A stretch of 64,000 nt of DNA. Origin: Pseudozobellia sp. WGM2. GTDB taxonomy: Bacteria; Bacteroidota; Bacteroidia; Flavobacteriales; Flavobacteriaceae. Position 1 is the stretch's first letter, and each line of letters opens with the position of its first letter. The position numbers and the translations under genes were made by a program. Where the stretch lies: positions 310,001-374,000 of the forward strand of contig NZ_JADNYK010000002.1 in NCBI RefSeq assembly GCF_017810075.1. The letters are read 5' to 3'. Shown piece after piece: positions 24,384-34,326 of this stretch. A model generated the notes under the pieces. That model ran no database searches. It was not told where the DNA came from and saw nothing but the letters and a program-made list of their open reading frames with translations.

Positions 24384-26240
24384 TTATTCAGATTTTTGCC
24401 AAAGATTATCCTCTTGTTTTACATCGGCCATCAATTGACTGGGATCAATCAAAATCGCTTTTACGCTTTCTAAAGGCTTATCGATTGTAAAACCATAGGT
24501 AGGGTACGCCCACGGCCAATCTTCAATTACAGTTCTTTCAATCTGGGCATAAGGGTTGTCTTTTTCGCCGCGCATCATTCGAAGCGGCGCATAGAAACTT
24601 TCTTGAGTACCATCTTCATAAACCACCAATAAGTCTATGGGCATAGGCATAAGACCTTTTCGCTCAAGTGTGATTTTCGTTTTTTCACCATCCTCGGCTA
24701 CATCTTTAATTCCATAATCTATAGTGTTCGTTGTTTGTGTCCAATCCGTCAGGTACCAATCTAGCTCCATTCCAGAAACCTTTTCTGCCGTGCGTATGAT
24801 ATCGTTGGGTACGGGGTGCTTAAATTTAAAGTCGTCATAGTATTTCCGTACCGTTTCCATCAATTTGTCTTGACCGATGATATAGCCCAATTGTGATAAG
24901 AAGATAGAACCTTTGCTATAGGCCGCAATGCCATAAGCAAAATTGAGATCGTAGCGGTCGGCATGGGTGGTTTGCGGTTGCTCTTTACCGGAACCGACCA
25001 AATTGTAATAACCCTTATAAGAACCTGCGAACGGGTTTTCTTTGTTCTCTTCCATCACCTCGTTCATGGCTAAGTTTGAGATAAATGACGTAAAGCCTTC
25101 ATCCATCCATTCATGCTTCGATTCATTGGTAGCAAGTATATGCTGAAACCAAGAATGGGCCATTTCGTGAGCGGTAACACCCACTAAACTTCCGAATTTT
25201 CGCTTTCCGGTAATCAAGGTCGACATGGCATATTCCATACCACCATCACCACCTTGAATAACAGAGTATTGTTTATAGGGATATTCGCCTATATTTTTAT
25301 TAAAGAACTGCATGAGCTCAGCGGTCTTGGGCTGAAGCTTTTTCCAATTATCAACAATTTCTTTGTCATCCTTATACAGAAAATGAAGCATAGGCCCATT
25401 CTCGACCTGAAGGGTATCGTGAATATAATCAGGATCGGCAACCCACATGAAATCATGAACTTTTGGAGCTTTAAAATGCCAAGTCAAAGTCTTGCCCTTT
25501 TGCTTTTTGACCTTTGTTCCGGACGCTTCATAACCATGACCTATTTCCTGAGGGTTTTGAAGATATCCGCTTCCGCCAACAACATAATCTTTGTCAATGG
25601 TGAGCTTTACATCAAAATCGCCCCAGACCCCATGAAACTCTCGAGCTATATATGGGTCAGGATGCCATCCTTCAAAATCGTATTCTGCTAACTTTGGGTA
25701 CCATTGACTCATAGAAAGAGCAACGCCTTCAGCACTGTTTCGGCCTGCTCGACGAACCTGTAAAGGCACTTGCCCTCTAAAAACCATGTCAAACGTAGTC
25801 TTTTCTCCGGGAGCAATCGGTTTTGCCAACTCTACGACTAAAACGGTACCCTCTTCTGTGAAATCAACTTTTTGCCCATCTTGAAGCAAGGAGGTAGCAT
25901 GCAAGTAGCCCATTTCTTCTTCGCTCAATGAAGCGATTCTACTCTGCTCTTCGTTCATCATGCGCCCGTCAGGATCGGCAATATTCTGTAAACGGATGTC
26001 CATTTCGCTACCGGGCTGAAAGGCATTAAAATACAAATGAAAGTAGACCCGATTGAGTTCATCCGGCGAATTATTGGTATACACCAACTGTTGCGTACCC
26101 GTATATTGATAGTTTTTCACGTTCATGCCCACTTCCATGGTATAATCGACATGTTGTTGCCAATACGAAGTGTTTTGGGCGAGACCAATTGTCGAGAACA
26201 TCAAAAGAAATGGACAGATGACTTTGAAAAAATGGTTCAT
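24384..26240 (-). CDS. M1 family zinc aminopeptidase, secreted
   Basis: Zinc metallopeptidase of 618 residues with a Sec signal peptide (FLLMFSTIGLA). The catalytic domain has GGDGGMEYAM, the M1 substrate motif corresponding to GAMEN, and HEMAH (His358 to His362) followed by Glu381 (ESKHEWMDEGFTSF), the H-E-x-x-H-x18-E zinc site. The N-terminal beta domain and a C-terminal beta sandwich are present, without the long helical domain of PepN, so it is a short M1 protein. It would trim peptides in the periplasm or outside. It follows the S8 protease gene by 48 bases on the same strand, giving a cluster of secreted proteases. Confidence 0.92.
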   Translation of the reverse strand: MNHFFKVICPFLLMFSTIGLAQNTSYWQQHVDYTMEVGMNVKNYQYTGTQQLVYTNNSPDELNRVYFHLYFNAFQPGSEMDIRLQNIADPDGRMMNEEQSRIASLSEEEMGYLHATSLLQDGQKVDFTEEGTVLVVELAKPIAPGEKTTFDMVFRGQVPLQVRRAGRNSAEGVALSMSQWYPKLAEYDFEGWHPDPYIAREFHGVWGDFDVKLTIDKDYVVGGSGYLQNPQEIGHGYEASGTKVKKQKGKTLTWHFKAPKVHDFMWVADPDYIHDTLQVENGPMLHFLYKDDKEIVDNWKKLQPKTAELMQFFNKNIGEYPYKQYSVIQGGDGGMEYAMSTLITGKRKFGSLVGVTAHEMAHSWFQHILATNESKHEWMDEGFTSFISNLAMNEVMEENKENPFAGSYKGYYNLVGSGKEQPQTTHADRYDLNFAYGIAAYSKGSIFLSQLGYIIGQDKLMETVRKYYDDFKFKHPVPNDIIRTAEKVSGMELDWYLTDWTQTTNTIDYGIKDVAEDGEKTKITLERKGLMPMPIDLLVVYEDGTQESFYAPLRMMRGEKDNPYAQIERTVIEDWPWAYPTYGFTIDKPLESVKAILIDPSQLMADVKQEDNLWQKSE

Positions 26241-26288
26241 ATCTTTAAATCTAAAATTCTGTTGTTTACTTTAATCCGCTGACAGCGA

Positions 26289-27920
26289 TTATAGCTTAAT
26301 TTTTCCCATGGATACATTGTGTGCCATAATCAAAGCATTGTAGGCGTTGACCATAGTGCCCGCGGTTGAAATCTCTTCTAAATTACCGGTCTTGGCATTG
26401 TCGCCCCCTAAAATCACTTTAGCTCTAGGCGTTAACCCAGACTCCATTATAATTTTTTTGACCTCCGATGCGGTTAATTTTGGATAGTAAGAACGTATCA
26501 AAGCTGCTACACCGGCAACCGCCGGTGCCGCCATAGAAGTACCACCTTGATAATCATATTTACTACCGGGCATTGACGAATAAATCTCGTCTCCAGGAGC
26601 AAAAACGTCTACATTTACTTTTCCGTAATTTGAAAAGGAAGCCACCATTTCTGAGCCATACTTTGGCGCCAAAGCACCTACGGTAATCACATTGTCCGCA
26701 ATTTCTGGACCATTATCTACTTGGTCGTTCGGAAAATTCGGATTTGCAGGATTATCTAAATCTTCACCTGAGTTACCCGCGGCATGCACAAAAAGAACAT
26801 CGTTGTCAGCGGCATATTTGATGGCATCGAATACCCACTGTGCATTTGGTGAATACCCTTTACCAAAACTGCCATTGATAATTTTAGCCCCGTTGTCTAC
26901 AGCGTAGCGAATACCCAAGGCGATATCTTTATCGTACTCATCACCGTTAGGTACGGCACGAATACTCATGATTTCTACATTATTGGCCACACCATTGGCT
27001 CCCAAGCCGTTGTTGCGTTCAGCGGCAATGATACCGGCAACGTGGGTACCATGACTTTCATCTTCTGAGCGACTTTGTGGGTTGCCGTCACCATAATCGG
27101 TATCGTTGATGTCGTATGGGTCGTCACCAACCACTTTTCTACCGTTGAAATCAACATTGTAATTGTAGTTGACCTGATCGGTAAAATAAGTGATACCACC
27201 TTCGATTTGTTTCAAGACCTCGGGAATACTGTCTTCGTAGGTCAGCATTTGTGTCAAGATACCGACGTTCTGCTGCATAGCTTCGTCGGTAGACTTTATA
27301 CCGGCCAGGTCTTTCTTGTTATATTCGTTTTTGCCTAATTCTTTCTTGACGGCCGCATCCGCATTTTTGACCGCTTGAAAAATTTGCTCGTACTGCTGTT
27401 TTTGCTGAACAGCTTTGGCGTATTCCCCTTCAACTTCGGCCTTTGCTTTCGCTTGAAGTGCGGCATCACCTAATTTTAACTTTACGATTCGGGCCACCTC
27501 AAGTTGCTCATTGTACGATTCACCCAAGAAGTTGTAACCATGAATATCGTCTACGTAGCCATTGTTGTCGTTGTCAATTCCGTCACCTGGCTTCTCGTCT
27601 TTATTGGTCCAAAGCACATCGTCTAGGTCTTCATGTTCTAGGTCGATGCCCGAGTCTAATACGGCAACGATTATGGTCTCTCCCTTTTTATTCTTTAAAA
27701 TTTCTGAATATGCTTTGTCTACACTCATTCCGGGAATGGTATCTGCAACAAGGTCTAGATGGCCCCAATTTTGCTTTTGCGCTTCACTAAGGTCAGCAAT
27801 TTTAAGTGGGGTGGTGTCAATGTTCTCGATTGGTGTCGATACCAATGCAGTGGCTCCACAGCCCATGAGTAGGGATGCTAGAGATAACCCGAGTACGGAT
27901 TTTGGGAATAATCGTGTCAT
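26289..27920 (-). CDS. Subtilisin-like S8 serine protease lipoprotein
   Basis: Surface or periplasmic protease of 543 residues, anchored by a lipobox with Cys21 (SLLMGC). The catalytic triad is visible: Asp89 in VAVLDSGIDLEHEDL, His290 in ESHGTHVAGI and Ser462 in GGTSMAAPAVAG, with the oxyanion Asn in VHAAGNSGED. A long insertion between Asp and His (about residues 120-270), rich in Lys, Gln and Glu and partly helical, is larger than in classical subtilisins; it is also seen in other Bacteroidota S8 proteins. Calcium-like acidic segments (DNDNNGYVDDIHGYN) follow the Asp. It lies 15 bases after the SMP-30 lipoprotein gene, so they are probably one operon. Confidence 0.93.
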   Translation of the reverse strand: MTRLFPKSVLGLSLASLLMGCGATALVSTPIENIDTTPLKIADLSEAQKQNWGHLDLVADTIPGMSVDKAYSEILKNKKGETIIVAVLDSGIDLEHEDLDDVLWTNKDEKPGDGIDNDNNGYVDDIHGYNFLGESYNEQLEVARIVKLKLGDAALQAKAKAEVEGEYAKAVQQKQQYEQIFQAVKNADAAVKKELGKNEYNKKDLAGIKSTDEAMQQNVGILTQMLTYEDSIPEVLKQIEGGITYFTDQVNYNYNVDFNGRKVVGDDPYDINDTDYGDGNPQSRSEDESHGTHVAGIIAAERNNGLGANGVANNVEIMSIRAVPNGDEYDKDIALGIRYAVDNGAKIINGSFGKGYSPNAQWVFDAIKYAADNDVLFVHAAGNSGEDLDNPANPNFPNDQVDNGPEIADNVITVGALAPKYGSEMVASFSNYGKVNVDVFAPGDEIYSSMPGSKYDYQGGTSMAAPAVAGVAALIRSYYPKLTASEVKKIIMESGLTPRAKVILGGDNAKTGNLEEISTAGTMVNAYNALIMAHNVSMGKIKL

Positions 27921-27935
27921 ATAAATAAATTGAGA

Positions 27936-28844
27936 TTAGTGTAAGCGTTTGTAAAATGCGCCTGAATTCAGGGCGGGGAAGGTTTCAAAATTGCCCCGAT
28001 CGGCCATGGTTACATAACATGTTTTGCCATTTTCGCCCCCAAAGGTAATATTTGAGGGCTTTTTTCCCTTCAATTGCACCTCTTTTATGATTTTTTTATC
28101 GGGTGTGACGATTACGACGGTACCTTTGTCATAACGGGTGATATAAAGATTTCCTTGAGAATCGCAGCGCATACCGTCCATACCGAAATCATCGAATTTT
28201 ATGAATAGCGATTTATTGCCGAGAGTGCCATCTTCGTTGATGTCGTATTGCCAGACGTTGCGTTGAACTGACTCATTTACATACAATCTCTTACCATCAG
28301 GGCTGACCTCGATACCATTCGTGGTACCCATGTTGTCTTCTAGAAGAACAATTTCTTTATTCTCTTGAACAATCCATATACGACCTTTGCTTTCGGCCCA
28401 ATTTGGGTCACTAAGATACATAGTGCCATTGGGTGCAATCGCAAGGTCGTTAGGTTGGCTCATTTCTGGGTTGTGGGCATAAACCTCAGCCTCTTTGCTG
28501 CCATTTTTTATTTGATATACATTGTGGCCCACATAATCGGCAATGAACATGTTTCCCGAAGTGTCAAAACGAATTCCGTTGCCAACACTTTTCCCGTCAA
28601 GTCTAGTGAAAATGTCACTTTTTCCATTTTCGTATACGATTCCGATAGTTCCTTGTTCTTTGTAATTTACGGCATAAAGGTTACCATTGACATCTACGGC
28701 CGGGCCCTCTATGCCCTTCGTGAATCCCCATTCGGGCGTGAAGTCTGTACTGATTAAATTTTGGGTTTTGCACGCGCTTAAAAATAGAATAGCACTTGTA
28801 ATACCGAAGAGTCGTACACTGATTTTAGTTGTTGAAAACTTCAT
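27936..28844 (-). CDS. SMP-30/gluconolactonase family lipoprotein
   Basis: Beta-propeller protein of 302 residues with a lipoprotein signal (LFLSAC, Cys25). Blades read EGPAVDVNGNLYAVNYKEQGTIG, GNGIRFDTSGNMFIADYVGHNVYQI, QPNDLAIAPNGTMYLSDPNW, GTTNGIEVSPDGKRLYVNES and DGMRCDSQGNLYITRYDKGTV, with the Glu, Asn and Asp residues that bind the metal in this family. It would open sugar lactones in the periplasm or at the surface. Its start overlaps the end of the MBL gene by 20 bases. It is a distant relative, not a duplicate, of the cytosolic SMP-30 protein at 16.8 kb. Confidence 0.87.
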   Translation of the reverse strand: MKFSTTKISVRLFGITSAILFLSACKTQNLISTDFTPEWGFTKGIEGPAVDVNGNLYAVNYKEQGTIGIVYENGKSDIFTRLDGKSVGNGIRFDTSGNMFIADYVGHNVYQIKNGSKEAEVYAHNPEMSQPNDLAIAPNGTMYLSDPNWAESKGRIWIVQENKEIVLLEDNMGTTNGIEVSPDGKRLYVNESVQRNVWQYDINEDGTLGNKSLFIKFDDFGMDGMRCDSQGNLYITRYDKGTVVIVTPDKKIIKEVQLKGKKPSNITFGGENGKTCYVTMADRGNFETFPALNSGAFYKRLH

Positions 28845-29688
28845 TGAAACTATAGATTTTATCTAAGCGCACTCCCTTTTCGGTTGATTGCAATGTACAA
28901 ATTTCGTTTTGTGCGTCGTGCTCGAAGAAAAGGTAATAATTCTCTTTTACCGCTTGATCCAGAAAAATTTCTTTTTCCTTAAGTGTTATCAAGGGTCTTG
29001 TATCATAGCCGATAACGTATGGTAGGGGTATATGCCCAACGGTCGGTATCAGGTCGGCAACGAAAACAAGCGTCTTGCCTTTATAACTTAAATAGGGCAG
29101 CATTTGTTTGTCTGTATGCCCGTCGACGAACAAGATGTCAAAACCTAATTCTGAGCCTTTGAGAAATGATCGACCTTCTCTTTGAATGAAATTTAATTGT
29201 CCACTTTCTTGCATGGGCAACAAGTTTTCTTTTAGAAAAGAAGCCTTTTCGCGTGCGTTAGGTTGTGTGGCCCATTCCCAATGATCATGATTGGTCCAGA
29301 ACTTGGCGTTTTTAAACGCGGGTTCATAACCCGTTCTGTCTTTGTTCCATTGAATGCTTCCGCCGCAATGGTCAAAATGAAGATGGGTCATAAAAACATC
29401 GGTAATATCATCTCTATGAAATCCGGCTTTTTCTAAAGAATTGTCTAGGGTGTGGTTGCCCCATAAATGATAATATCCGAAGAACTTATCAGATTGCTTA
29501 TTACCTAAGCCCGTATCAATCAAGATGAGCCTATCGCCATCTTCGATCAGTAAACTGCGGGCGGCTATATCGATGAGATTTTTTTCGTCTGCCGGATTGG
29601 TCTTTTGCCAAATGGTTTTTGGCACAACCCCGAACATGGCTCCGCCATCTAACTTAAAGTTTCCAGTTTCTATGGGGTAGAGGGTCAT
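28825..29688 (-). CDS. MBL-fold metallo-hydrolase
   Basis: Cytosolic metallo-beta-lactamase-fold protein of 287 residues from ATG 29688. The zinc motif is HLHFDHCGG (H-x-H-x-D-H), with further ligands in VDGHTDKQ and FEHDAQ near the C-terminus. RLILIDTGLGNK is the preceding conserved strand and loop. An in-frame upstream start at 29742 would add 18 residues including a hydrophobic run, but MTLYPIETGNFKLDGGAMFGVVPK is the standard family opening. Relatives hydrolyse N-acyl lactones or other esters; the substrate here is unknown. It is the first gene of a run continuing with SMP-30 and S8 genes. Confidence 0.85.
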   Translation of the reverse strand: MTLYPIETGNFKLDGGAMFGVVPKTIWQKTNPADEKNLIDIAARSLLIEDGDRLILIDTGLGNKQSDKFFGYYHLWGNHTLDNSLEKAGFHRDDITDVFMTHLHFDHCGGSIQWNKDRTGYEPAFKNAKFWTNHDHWEWATQPNAREKASFLKENLLPMQESGQLNFIQREGRSFLKGSELGFDILFVDGHTDKQMLPYLSYKGKTLVFVADLIPTVGHIPLPYVIGYDTRPLITLKEKEIFLDQAVKENYYLFFEHDAQNEICTLQSTEKGVRLDKIYSFNEVFNN

Positions 29689-29917
29689 TAACGGTATGGT
29701 AAGAACCTGCAAATTAAGAAAAGCACAGTTCAAGTACAACAAATACCTATATGCAGAGAAACAAATTTGTGTAAATTAAAAACCTAAAGGATGAACAAAA
29801 TAATGTGGTCTATATTGCTACGGCCTGCAAACTAGATATTTAGATGACTGAAAAAGATGTTAATTTAATAAGATTCAAAATGGGCGTCAGTGGTCATTTA
29901 TCTGGTCTAAAAATCAC

Positions 29918-29925
29918 TATTTTTG
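29918..29925 (+). promoter_or_regulatory. -7 promoter element of the antiporter gene
   Basis: TATTTTTG matches TAnnTTTG exactly. Predicted transcription start is about 29929. The short leader contains ATG-AAT-TAA at 29932-29940 immediately before the real ATG at 29941. Confidence 0.5.
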
Positions 29926-29940
29926 GCTAAAATGAATTAA

Positions 29941-31800
29941 ATGGTAGAATTAGCGGGCATCATCATCTTGGGTATTATAGCACAGTGGGTAGCTTGGCGT
30001 TTTAAACTACCGGCCATATTGCCCTTAATTTTAATAGGTCTTTTGGTTGGGCCAATTGCAACCCTTTTTACCGAGGATGGCTCTAAACTTATAGAACCTA
30101 TTTGGACGGGGGAAAAAGGATTATTTCCAGGCGATGGACTCTATTACTTTGTTTCTCTTGCGATAAGTATAATTTTGTTCGAGGGTGGTTTGACCCTAAA
30201 GCGGGCAGAGATTCGCAATGTTGGCCCAGTAATTACCAAATTGATTACCCTAGGCAGCTTGGTCACTTTCTTTGGCGCGGCCATTGCTTCCCATTTTATT
30301 TTTGGTCTGAGCTGGCAAATCTCGTTTTTGTTTTCAGCGCTGATCATTGTAACAGGGCCGACAGTGATTACACCTATATTGAGGAATATTCCATTAAAAA
30401 AGGATCTTTCGGCTGTTTTGAAGTGGGAGGGCATTCTTATTGACCCCATAGGTGCCCTTGCAGCAGTTTTGGTATATGAATTTATAAGCGTGGGAGAAGG
30501 GCAGGCCTATACTATGACGGCTTTGGTCGAATTCGGAAAAATTTTATTGTTCGGCTTTACCTTTGGCTTCACTTTTGCGCACGCATTGACTTTTGCGATA
30601 AAAAAGAATTTTATACCCCACTATTTGCTCAATGTGGTTTCATTGTCAGTTGTATTACTGGTATTTGTAATGTCAGATGTTTTCGCTCATGAGTCTGGAC
30701 TTTTGGCGGTTGTAATTATGGGTATGGTCATGGGTAACACAGACTTACCTAATATTAAAGAACTTCTCTATTTTAAAGAATCGCTGAGCGTATTGCTCAT
30801 ATCAATACTCTTTATTCTATTGGCCGCGAACATTAATATGTCTGACCTGGAATTAATTAATAGCTGTAAGACGGTCGCCCTTTTCTTGGTAGTGGTTTTT
30901 CTAATTAGACCGATTGGTGTGTTTTTAAGTTCTATAGGTTCAAATCTTAAATTCAACGAGAAACTTTTTATTGGATGGGTAGGCCCGAGAGGTATCGTAG
31001 CGGCTGGTATAGCTTCACTGTTCGGATCTAAGTTATTGGCGAAAGGCGAGGAGGGCGCAGAGTACATCACCCCTTTGGTATTTATGATAGTTTTAGGAAC
31101 GGTATTATTAAATGCTACAACCGCCCGTTTGTTCGCCAAGGCGATAGGCGTGTTTTTAAAGAAGTCAGAGGGAATTGTAATAATCGGAGCTTCTAAGGTT
31201 TCAAGATTAATCGGTGACTATTTACGAAAGAACGAACGACACGTGGTATTGGTAGATAATAATCAGACGAACATTCAAAAAGCTAAAAAATTGGGTATTG
31301 AAGCTATTACTGCCAACATTTACTCCGATAATTTGACGGACAATATTGAACTGAACGATGTTGGCTACCTTATGGCGCTTACCGGAAACTCAGATATCAA
31401 TAAATATGCGGTAAATAAATTTGGAAGTCAATTCGGGGAAAACGGTTCGTTCAGATTAATCGATTCCGATGAAATGAACGACCCAGAAAACAATCCGAAA
31501 GAGGGATTGTTCTCGCATACCGATGATTTTATCAAACTTACGGAGACAGCTCGTAAATTTCCTGCCGTTCATGAGATAGAATTAAAGGATAAGGAGCATT
31601 ATGAAGGCCTTATTGAAATTACCAAGGCAGACGAAAACATAGTTCCTATATTTCTTAAAACCCCAGATGGCGACCTTAAAATTATATCATCGTTTAGTAC
31701 TGATTTTAATGATATAAGCGAAGGATGCCGATTGGTATATTTAGGAAAAATTCTGGAAGCTGATGAGACCGATGATAAACAAGATAAGGAAAACGGCTAA
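29941..31800 (+). CDS. CPA1-type Na+/H+ (or K+/H+) antiporter with TrkA-N domain
   Basis: Inner-membrane cation/proton antiporter of 619 residues. About twelve membrane segments cover residues 1-410, with VTGPTVITPIL carrying the conserved transport motif and GWVGPRGIVAAGIASLF the C-terminal conserved block. A cytosolic TrkA-N/Rossmann domain follows at about 412-530 (GIVIIGASKVSRLIGDYLRKNERHVVLVDNNQTNI), which would sense a nucleotide. This resembles NhaP2/KefC-like proteins used in pH and salt balance. Its end overlaps the stop of the small convergent gene at 31797 by four bases. Ion preference cannot be told from the sequence. Confidence 0.92.
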   Translation: MVELAGIIILGIIAQWVAWRFKLPAILPLILIGLLVGPIATLFTEDGSKLIEPIWTGEKGLFPGDGLYYFVSLAISIILFEGGLTLKRAEIRNVGPVITKLITLGSLVTFFGAAIASHFIFGLSWQISFLFSALIIVTGPTVITPILRNIPLKKDLSAVLKWEGILIDPIGALAAVLVYEFISVGEGQAYTMTALVEFGKILLFGFTFGFTFAHALTFAIKKNFIPHYLLNVVSLSVVLLVFVMSDVFAHESGLLAVVIMGMVMGNTDLPNIKELLYFKESLSVLLISILFILLAANINMSDLELINSCKTVALFLVVVFLIRPIGVFLSSIGSNLKFNEKLFIGWVGPRGIVAAGIASLFGSKLLAKGEEGAEYITPLVFMIVLGTVLLNATTARLFAKAIGVFLKKSEGIVIIGASKVSRLIGDYLRKNERHVVLVDNNQTNIQKAKKLGIEAITANIYSDNLTDNIELNDVGYLMALTGNSDINKYAVNKFGSQFGENGSFRLIDSDEMNDPENNPKEGLFSHTDDFIKLTETARKFPAVHEIELKDKEHYEGLIEITKADENIVPIFLKTPDGDLKIISSFSTDFNDISEGCRLVYLGKILEADETDDKQDKENG

Positions 31801-32030
31801 CCAGAAAATGGCATTGTTTTTAATATGGTAACCGATATTTCTTCAGCTTCAACCTCGCGGCTATTATCATTTTCTAAACGATAAAAGGGCATTGCCGCCT
31901 CTCTTTTTATTTTATTCTCTAATAATTGAGTATCTATCTCTCCACTTTCTTGGCGCCAGATAAATATAGAGTGTTGCTTGGTAGTACTTAATACGTGTTT
32001 CGCAATAAACTTCGCAATATAGGTTGTCAT
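31797..32030 (-). CDS. Hypothetical small protein, 77 residues
   Basis: Unrecognised soluble protein. It begins MTTYIAKFIAKHVLSTTKQ and ends in an acidic stretch (NDNSREVEAEEISVTILK). The composition looks like a real protein, and its stop meets the end of the antiporter gene with a four-base overlap, as tightly packed convergent genes do. An alternative frame at 31912-32181 is of lower quality. No Shine-Dalgarno or clear -7 element is seen. Confidence 0.5.
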   Translation of the reverse strand: MTTYIAKFIAKHVLSTTKQHSIFIWRQESGEIDTQLLENKIKREAAMPFYRLENDNSREVEAEEISVTILKTMPFSG

Positions 32031-32255
32031 AGATTTTGGGAACTAAATTCAACTTATTTAAAACAGCAAGAAGCCAAAAAAATTGTTTGAAATTATGCAA
32101 TTGAACGAAAAATTGTAAGAATAATCTGCAACTTTCAAAAAGTAGACTGATACTTAAAAAGTTAGGTTTTGAAGACCTCAAATTTTAACACAAACAACGG
32201 TCGGTCTATTGAAAAACAATGATGTTTTTAGAGGTGAAAAATGTCGAAACCAGAA

Positions 32256-34052
32256 TTAATCATTGAGTTTTAACACCGCCATAAATGCCTGTTGTGGAAT
32301 TTCTACATTACCTACCTGACGCATACGTTTTTTACCCTTTTTTTGCTTCTCTAGTAACTTCCTTTTTCTTGAGATGTCACCACCGTAACACTTTGCCGTA
32401 ACGTCTTTTCGTAAAGCTTTGATGGTTTCCCTTGAAATAATCTTAGCTCCTATCGCGGCTTGAATAGGTATATCAAATTGTTGGCGAGGTATAAGTTCCT
32501 TAAGCTTTTCACACATTTTTTTACCGATATGCTGGGCATTATCGGCATGTATCAATGCGGACAGGGCATCTACGGGTTGAGCATTCAAAAGAATATCTAC
32601 ACGAACCAATTTAGAGACCCGCATACCGATAGGGGCATAATCAAAAGATGCATACCCTTTGGAAACAGTTTTCAAACGATCATAGAAATCGAATACGATT
32701 TCCGCCAAGGGCATATCAAAAGTAAGCTCGACCCTTTCAGTGGTCAAATATGTTTGATTTGTGATAATACCACGTTTCTCTATACATAGTGACATGACAT
32801 TGCCTACAAAATCGGACTTGGTGATTATGGTTGCTTTAATGTAGGGTTCCTCTACACGATCAATACCTGATGGGTCGGGCAAATCGGAAGGGTTGTTTAC
32901 GATTATGGCCTCATCGGGGTTCTTTCTGGTGTAAGCATGGTAACTTACGTTGGGCACGGTGGTAATTACCGTCATATTGAACTCGCGCTCGAGCCGTTCT
33001 TGAATGATTTCCATGTGAAGCATTCCCAAGAAACCACATCTGAAACCAAAACCTAATGCAGCACTGCTTTCCGGTGAAAACACCAAAGAGGCATCATTGA
33101 GCTGTAGTTTTTCCATTGAAGACCTCAATTCTTCGAAATCTTCCGTATCCACAGGATAAATTCCGGCGAAAACCATGGGTTTTACATCTTCGAATCCGCC
33201 GATAGCGTTTTTAGTCGGATTTGCCGAATCGGTAATGGTATCACCTACCTTTACCTCCCTAGCATCCTTTATACCCGTAATCAGGTAACCAACATCGCCC
33301 GCTTTTATACTTTGTTTGGGGTGTTGCACCAATTTTAAGGTACCTACCTCATCGGCAAAGTAGCTTTTGTCAGTTGCAACGAATTTTATTTTCTGATTTT
33401 TTTTGATTTCACCATTGATGACCCTAAAATACGTTTCAACCCCTCTGAACGGATTGTAGACCGAATCGAATACCAACGCCTGCAACGCCTCATCAGGGTT
33501 GCCTACAGGTGCAGGAATACGCTCAATTATGGCTGTAAGTATATCTTCTATGCCAATACCCGTTTTTGCACTTGCAGGAATTACCTCTTCGGCCTTACAG
33601 CCTAAAAGGTCAACGATGTCGTCGGTAACTTCTTCTGGGTTGGCACTTGGTAAATCGACCTTATTCAACACAGGAATAATTTCGAGGTCATTTTCTAAGG
33701 CCAGATACAGGTTTGATATTGTCTGGGCCTGAATACTCTGTGCCGCATCTACAACAAGAAGAGCACCCTCGCAAGCAGCGATCGAGCGCGAAACTTCATA
33801 TGAAAAATCAACGTGGCCGGGAGTGTCGATAAGGTTCAAAACGTAATTTTCACCTTTGTAGACATAATCCATCTGAATCGCATGACTTTTAATGGTTATT
33901 CCACGTTCGCGCTCCAAGTCCATGCTATCCAACAATTGCTCCTTTTTTTCACGATCGGTTACAGAACCGGTAAAATCTAATAGGCGATCGGCCAGTGTGC
34001 TTTTACCATGGTCAATGTGGGCAATGATGCAGAAATTTCTAATATTCTTCAT
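32256..34052 (-). CDS. lepA: Elongation factor 4 (back-translocating GTPase LepA)
   Basis: Ribosomal GTPase of 598 residues that acts during translation under stress. The G motifs are visible: [14 protein letters not shown] (G1), [10 protein letters not shown] (G2), DTPGHVDF (G3), NKVDLPSA (G4) and SAKTG (G5). [23 protein letters not shown] marks the domain III/V region, and the C-terminal [38 protein letters not shown] is the LepA-specific domain that separates it from EF-G. Its length is exactly as expected. It has its own -7 element 27 bases upstream. Confidence 0.97.
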   Translation of the reverse strand: MKNIRNFCIIAHIDHGKSTLADRLLDFTGSVTDREKKEQLLDSMDLERERGITIKSHAIQMDYVYKGENYVLNLIDTPGHVDFSYEVSRSIAACEGALLVVDAAQSIQAQTISNLYLALENDLEIIPVLNKVDLPSANPEEVTDDIVDLLGCKAEEVIPASAKTGIGIEDILTAIIERIPAPVGNPDEALQALVFDSVYNPFRGVETYFRVINGEIKKNQKIKFVATDKSYFADEVGTLKLVQHPKQSIKAGDVGYLITGIKDAREVKVGDTITDSANPTKNAIGGFEDVKPMVFAGIYPVDTEDFEELRSSMEKLQLNDASLVFSPESSAALGFGFRCGFLGMLHMEIIQERLEREFNMTVITTVPNVSYHAYTRKNPDEAIIVNNPSDLPDPSGIDRVEEPYIKATIITKSDFVGNVMSLCIEKRGIITNQTYLTTERVELTFDMPLAEIVFDFYDRLKTVSKGYASFDYAPIGMRVSKLVRVDILLNAQPVDALSALIHADNAQHIGKKMCEKLKELIPRQQFDIPIQAAIGAKIISRETIKALRKDVTAKCYGGDISRKRKLLEKQKKGKKRMRQVGNVEIPQQAFMAVLKLND

Positions 34053-34078
34053 AGTCGAATGAACGGCGTTTAAGGGCG

Positions 34079-34086
34079 CAAAGATA
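34079..34086 (-). promoter_or_regulatory. -7 promoter element of lepA
   Basis: Reads TATCTTTG on the minus strand, a full TAnnTTTG match. It predicts a leader of about 23 bases before the lepA ATG. No clear TTG at the -33 distance. Confidence 0.5.
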
Positions 34087-34268
34087 CGTTATTTTGCTGC
34101 GATTTTGGTAAATATCAAAACCTTGCCGCTTGTTTGATGAAAAACTCAAGCGATTAGTGAATTGCATTGTTCAAAATTATAGCGGAACCAAACGAACACT
34201 CTCATGATGAAAAACCAAAATTAATATAAGATTGTGGCGCTTCGTTTTGTAATCTTATGACAATGATG

Positions 34269-34299
34269 TTGTAAGACTTTACTTTATTGTTTAGTTTTG
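34269..34299 (+). promoter_or_regulatory. Promoter of the outer-membrane receptor gene
   Basis: TTG (34269-34271) and TAGTTTTG (34292-34299) are 20 bases apart, a full match to the Bacteroidota consensus. The alternative TTG start codon at 34297 is part of the -7 box, which moves the probable translation start to GTG 34327. Confidence 0.65.
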
Positions 34300-34326
34300 A
34301 ACAGACCCTATATTCTATTACCCTAC

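Noticed and set aside
25254-25691. 145-residue open frame on the plus strand
   Set aside because: It is antisense to the M1 aminopeptidase coding sequence with intact zinc motif.
31912-32181. 89-residue minus-strand frame overlapping the 77-residue protein
   Set aside because: The overlapping 77-residue frame is more protein-like and abuts the antiporter stop.
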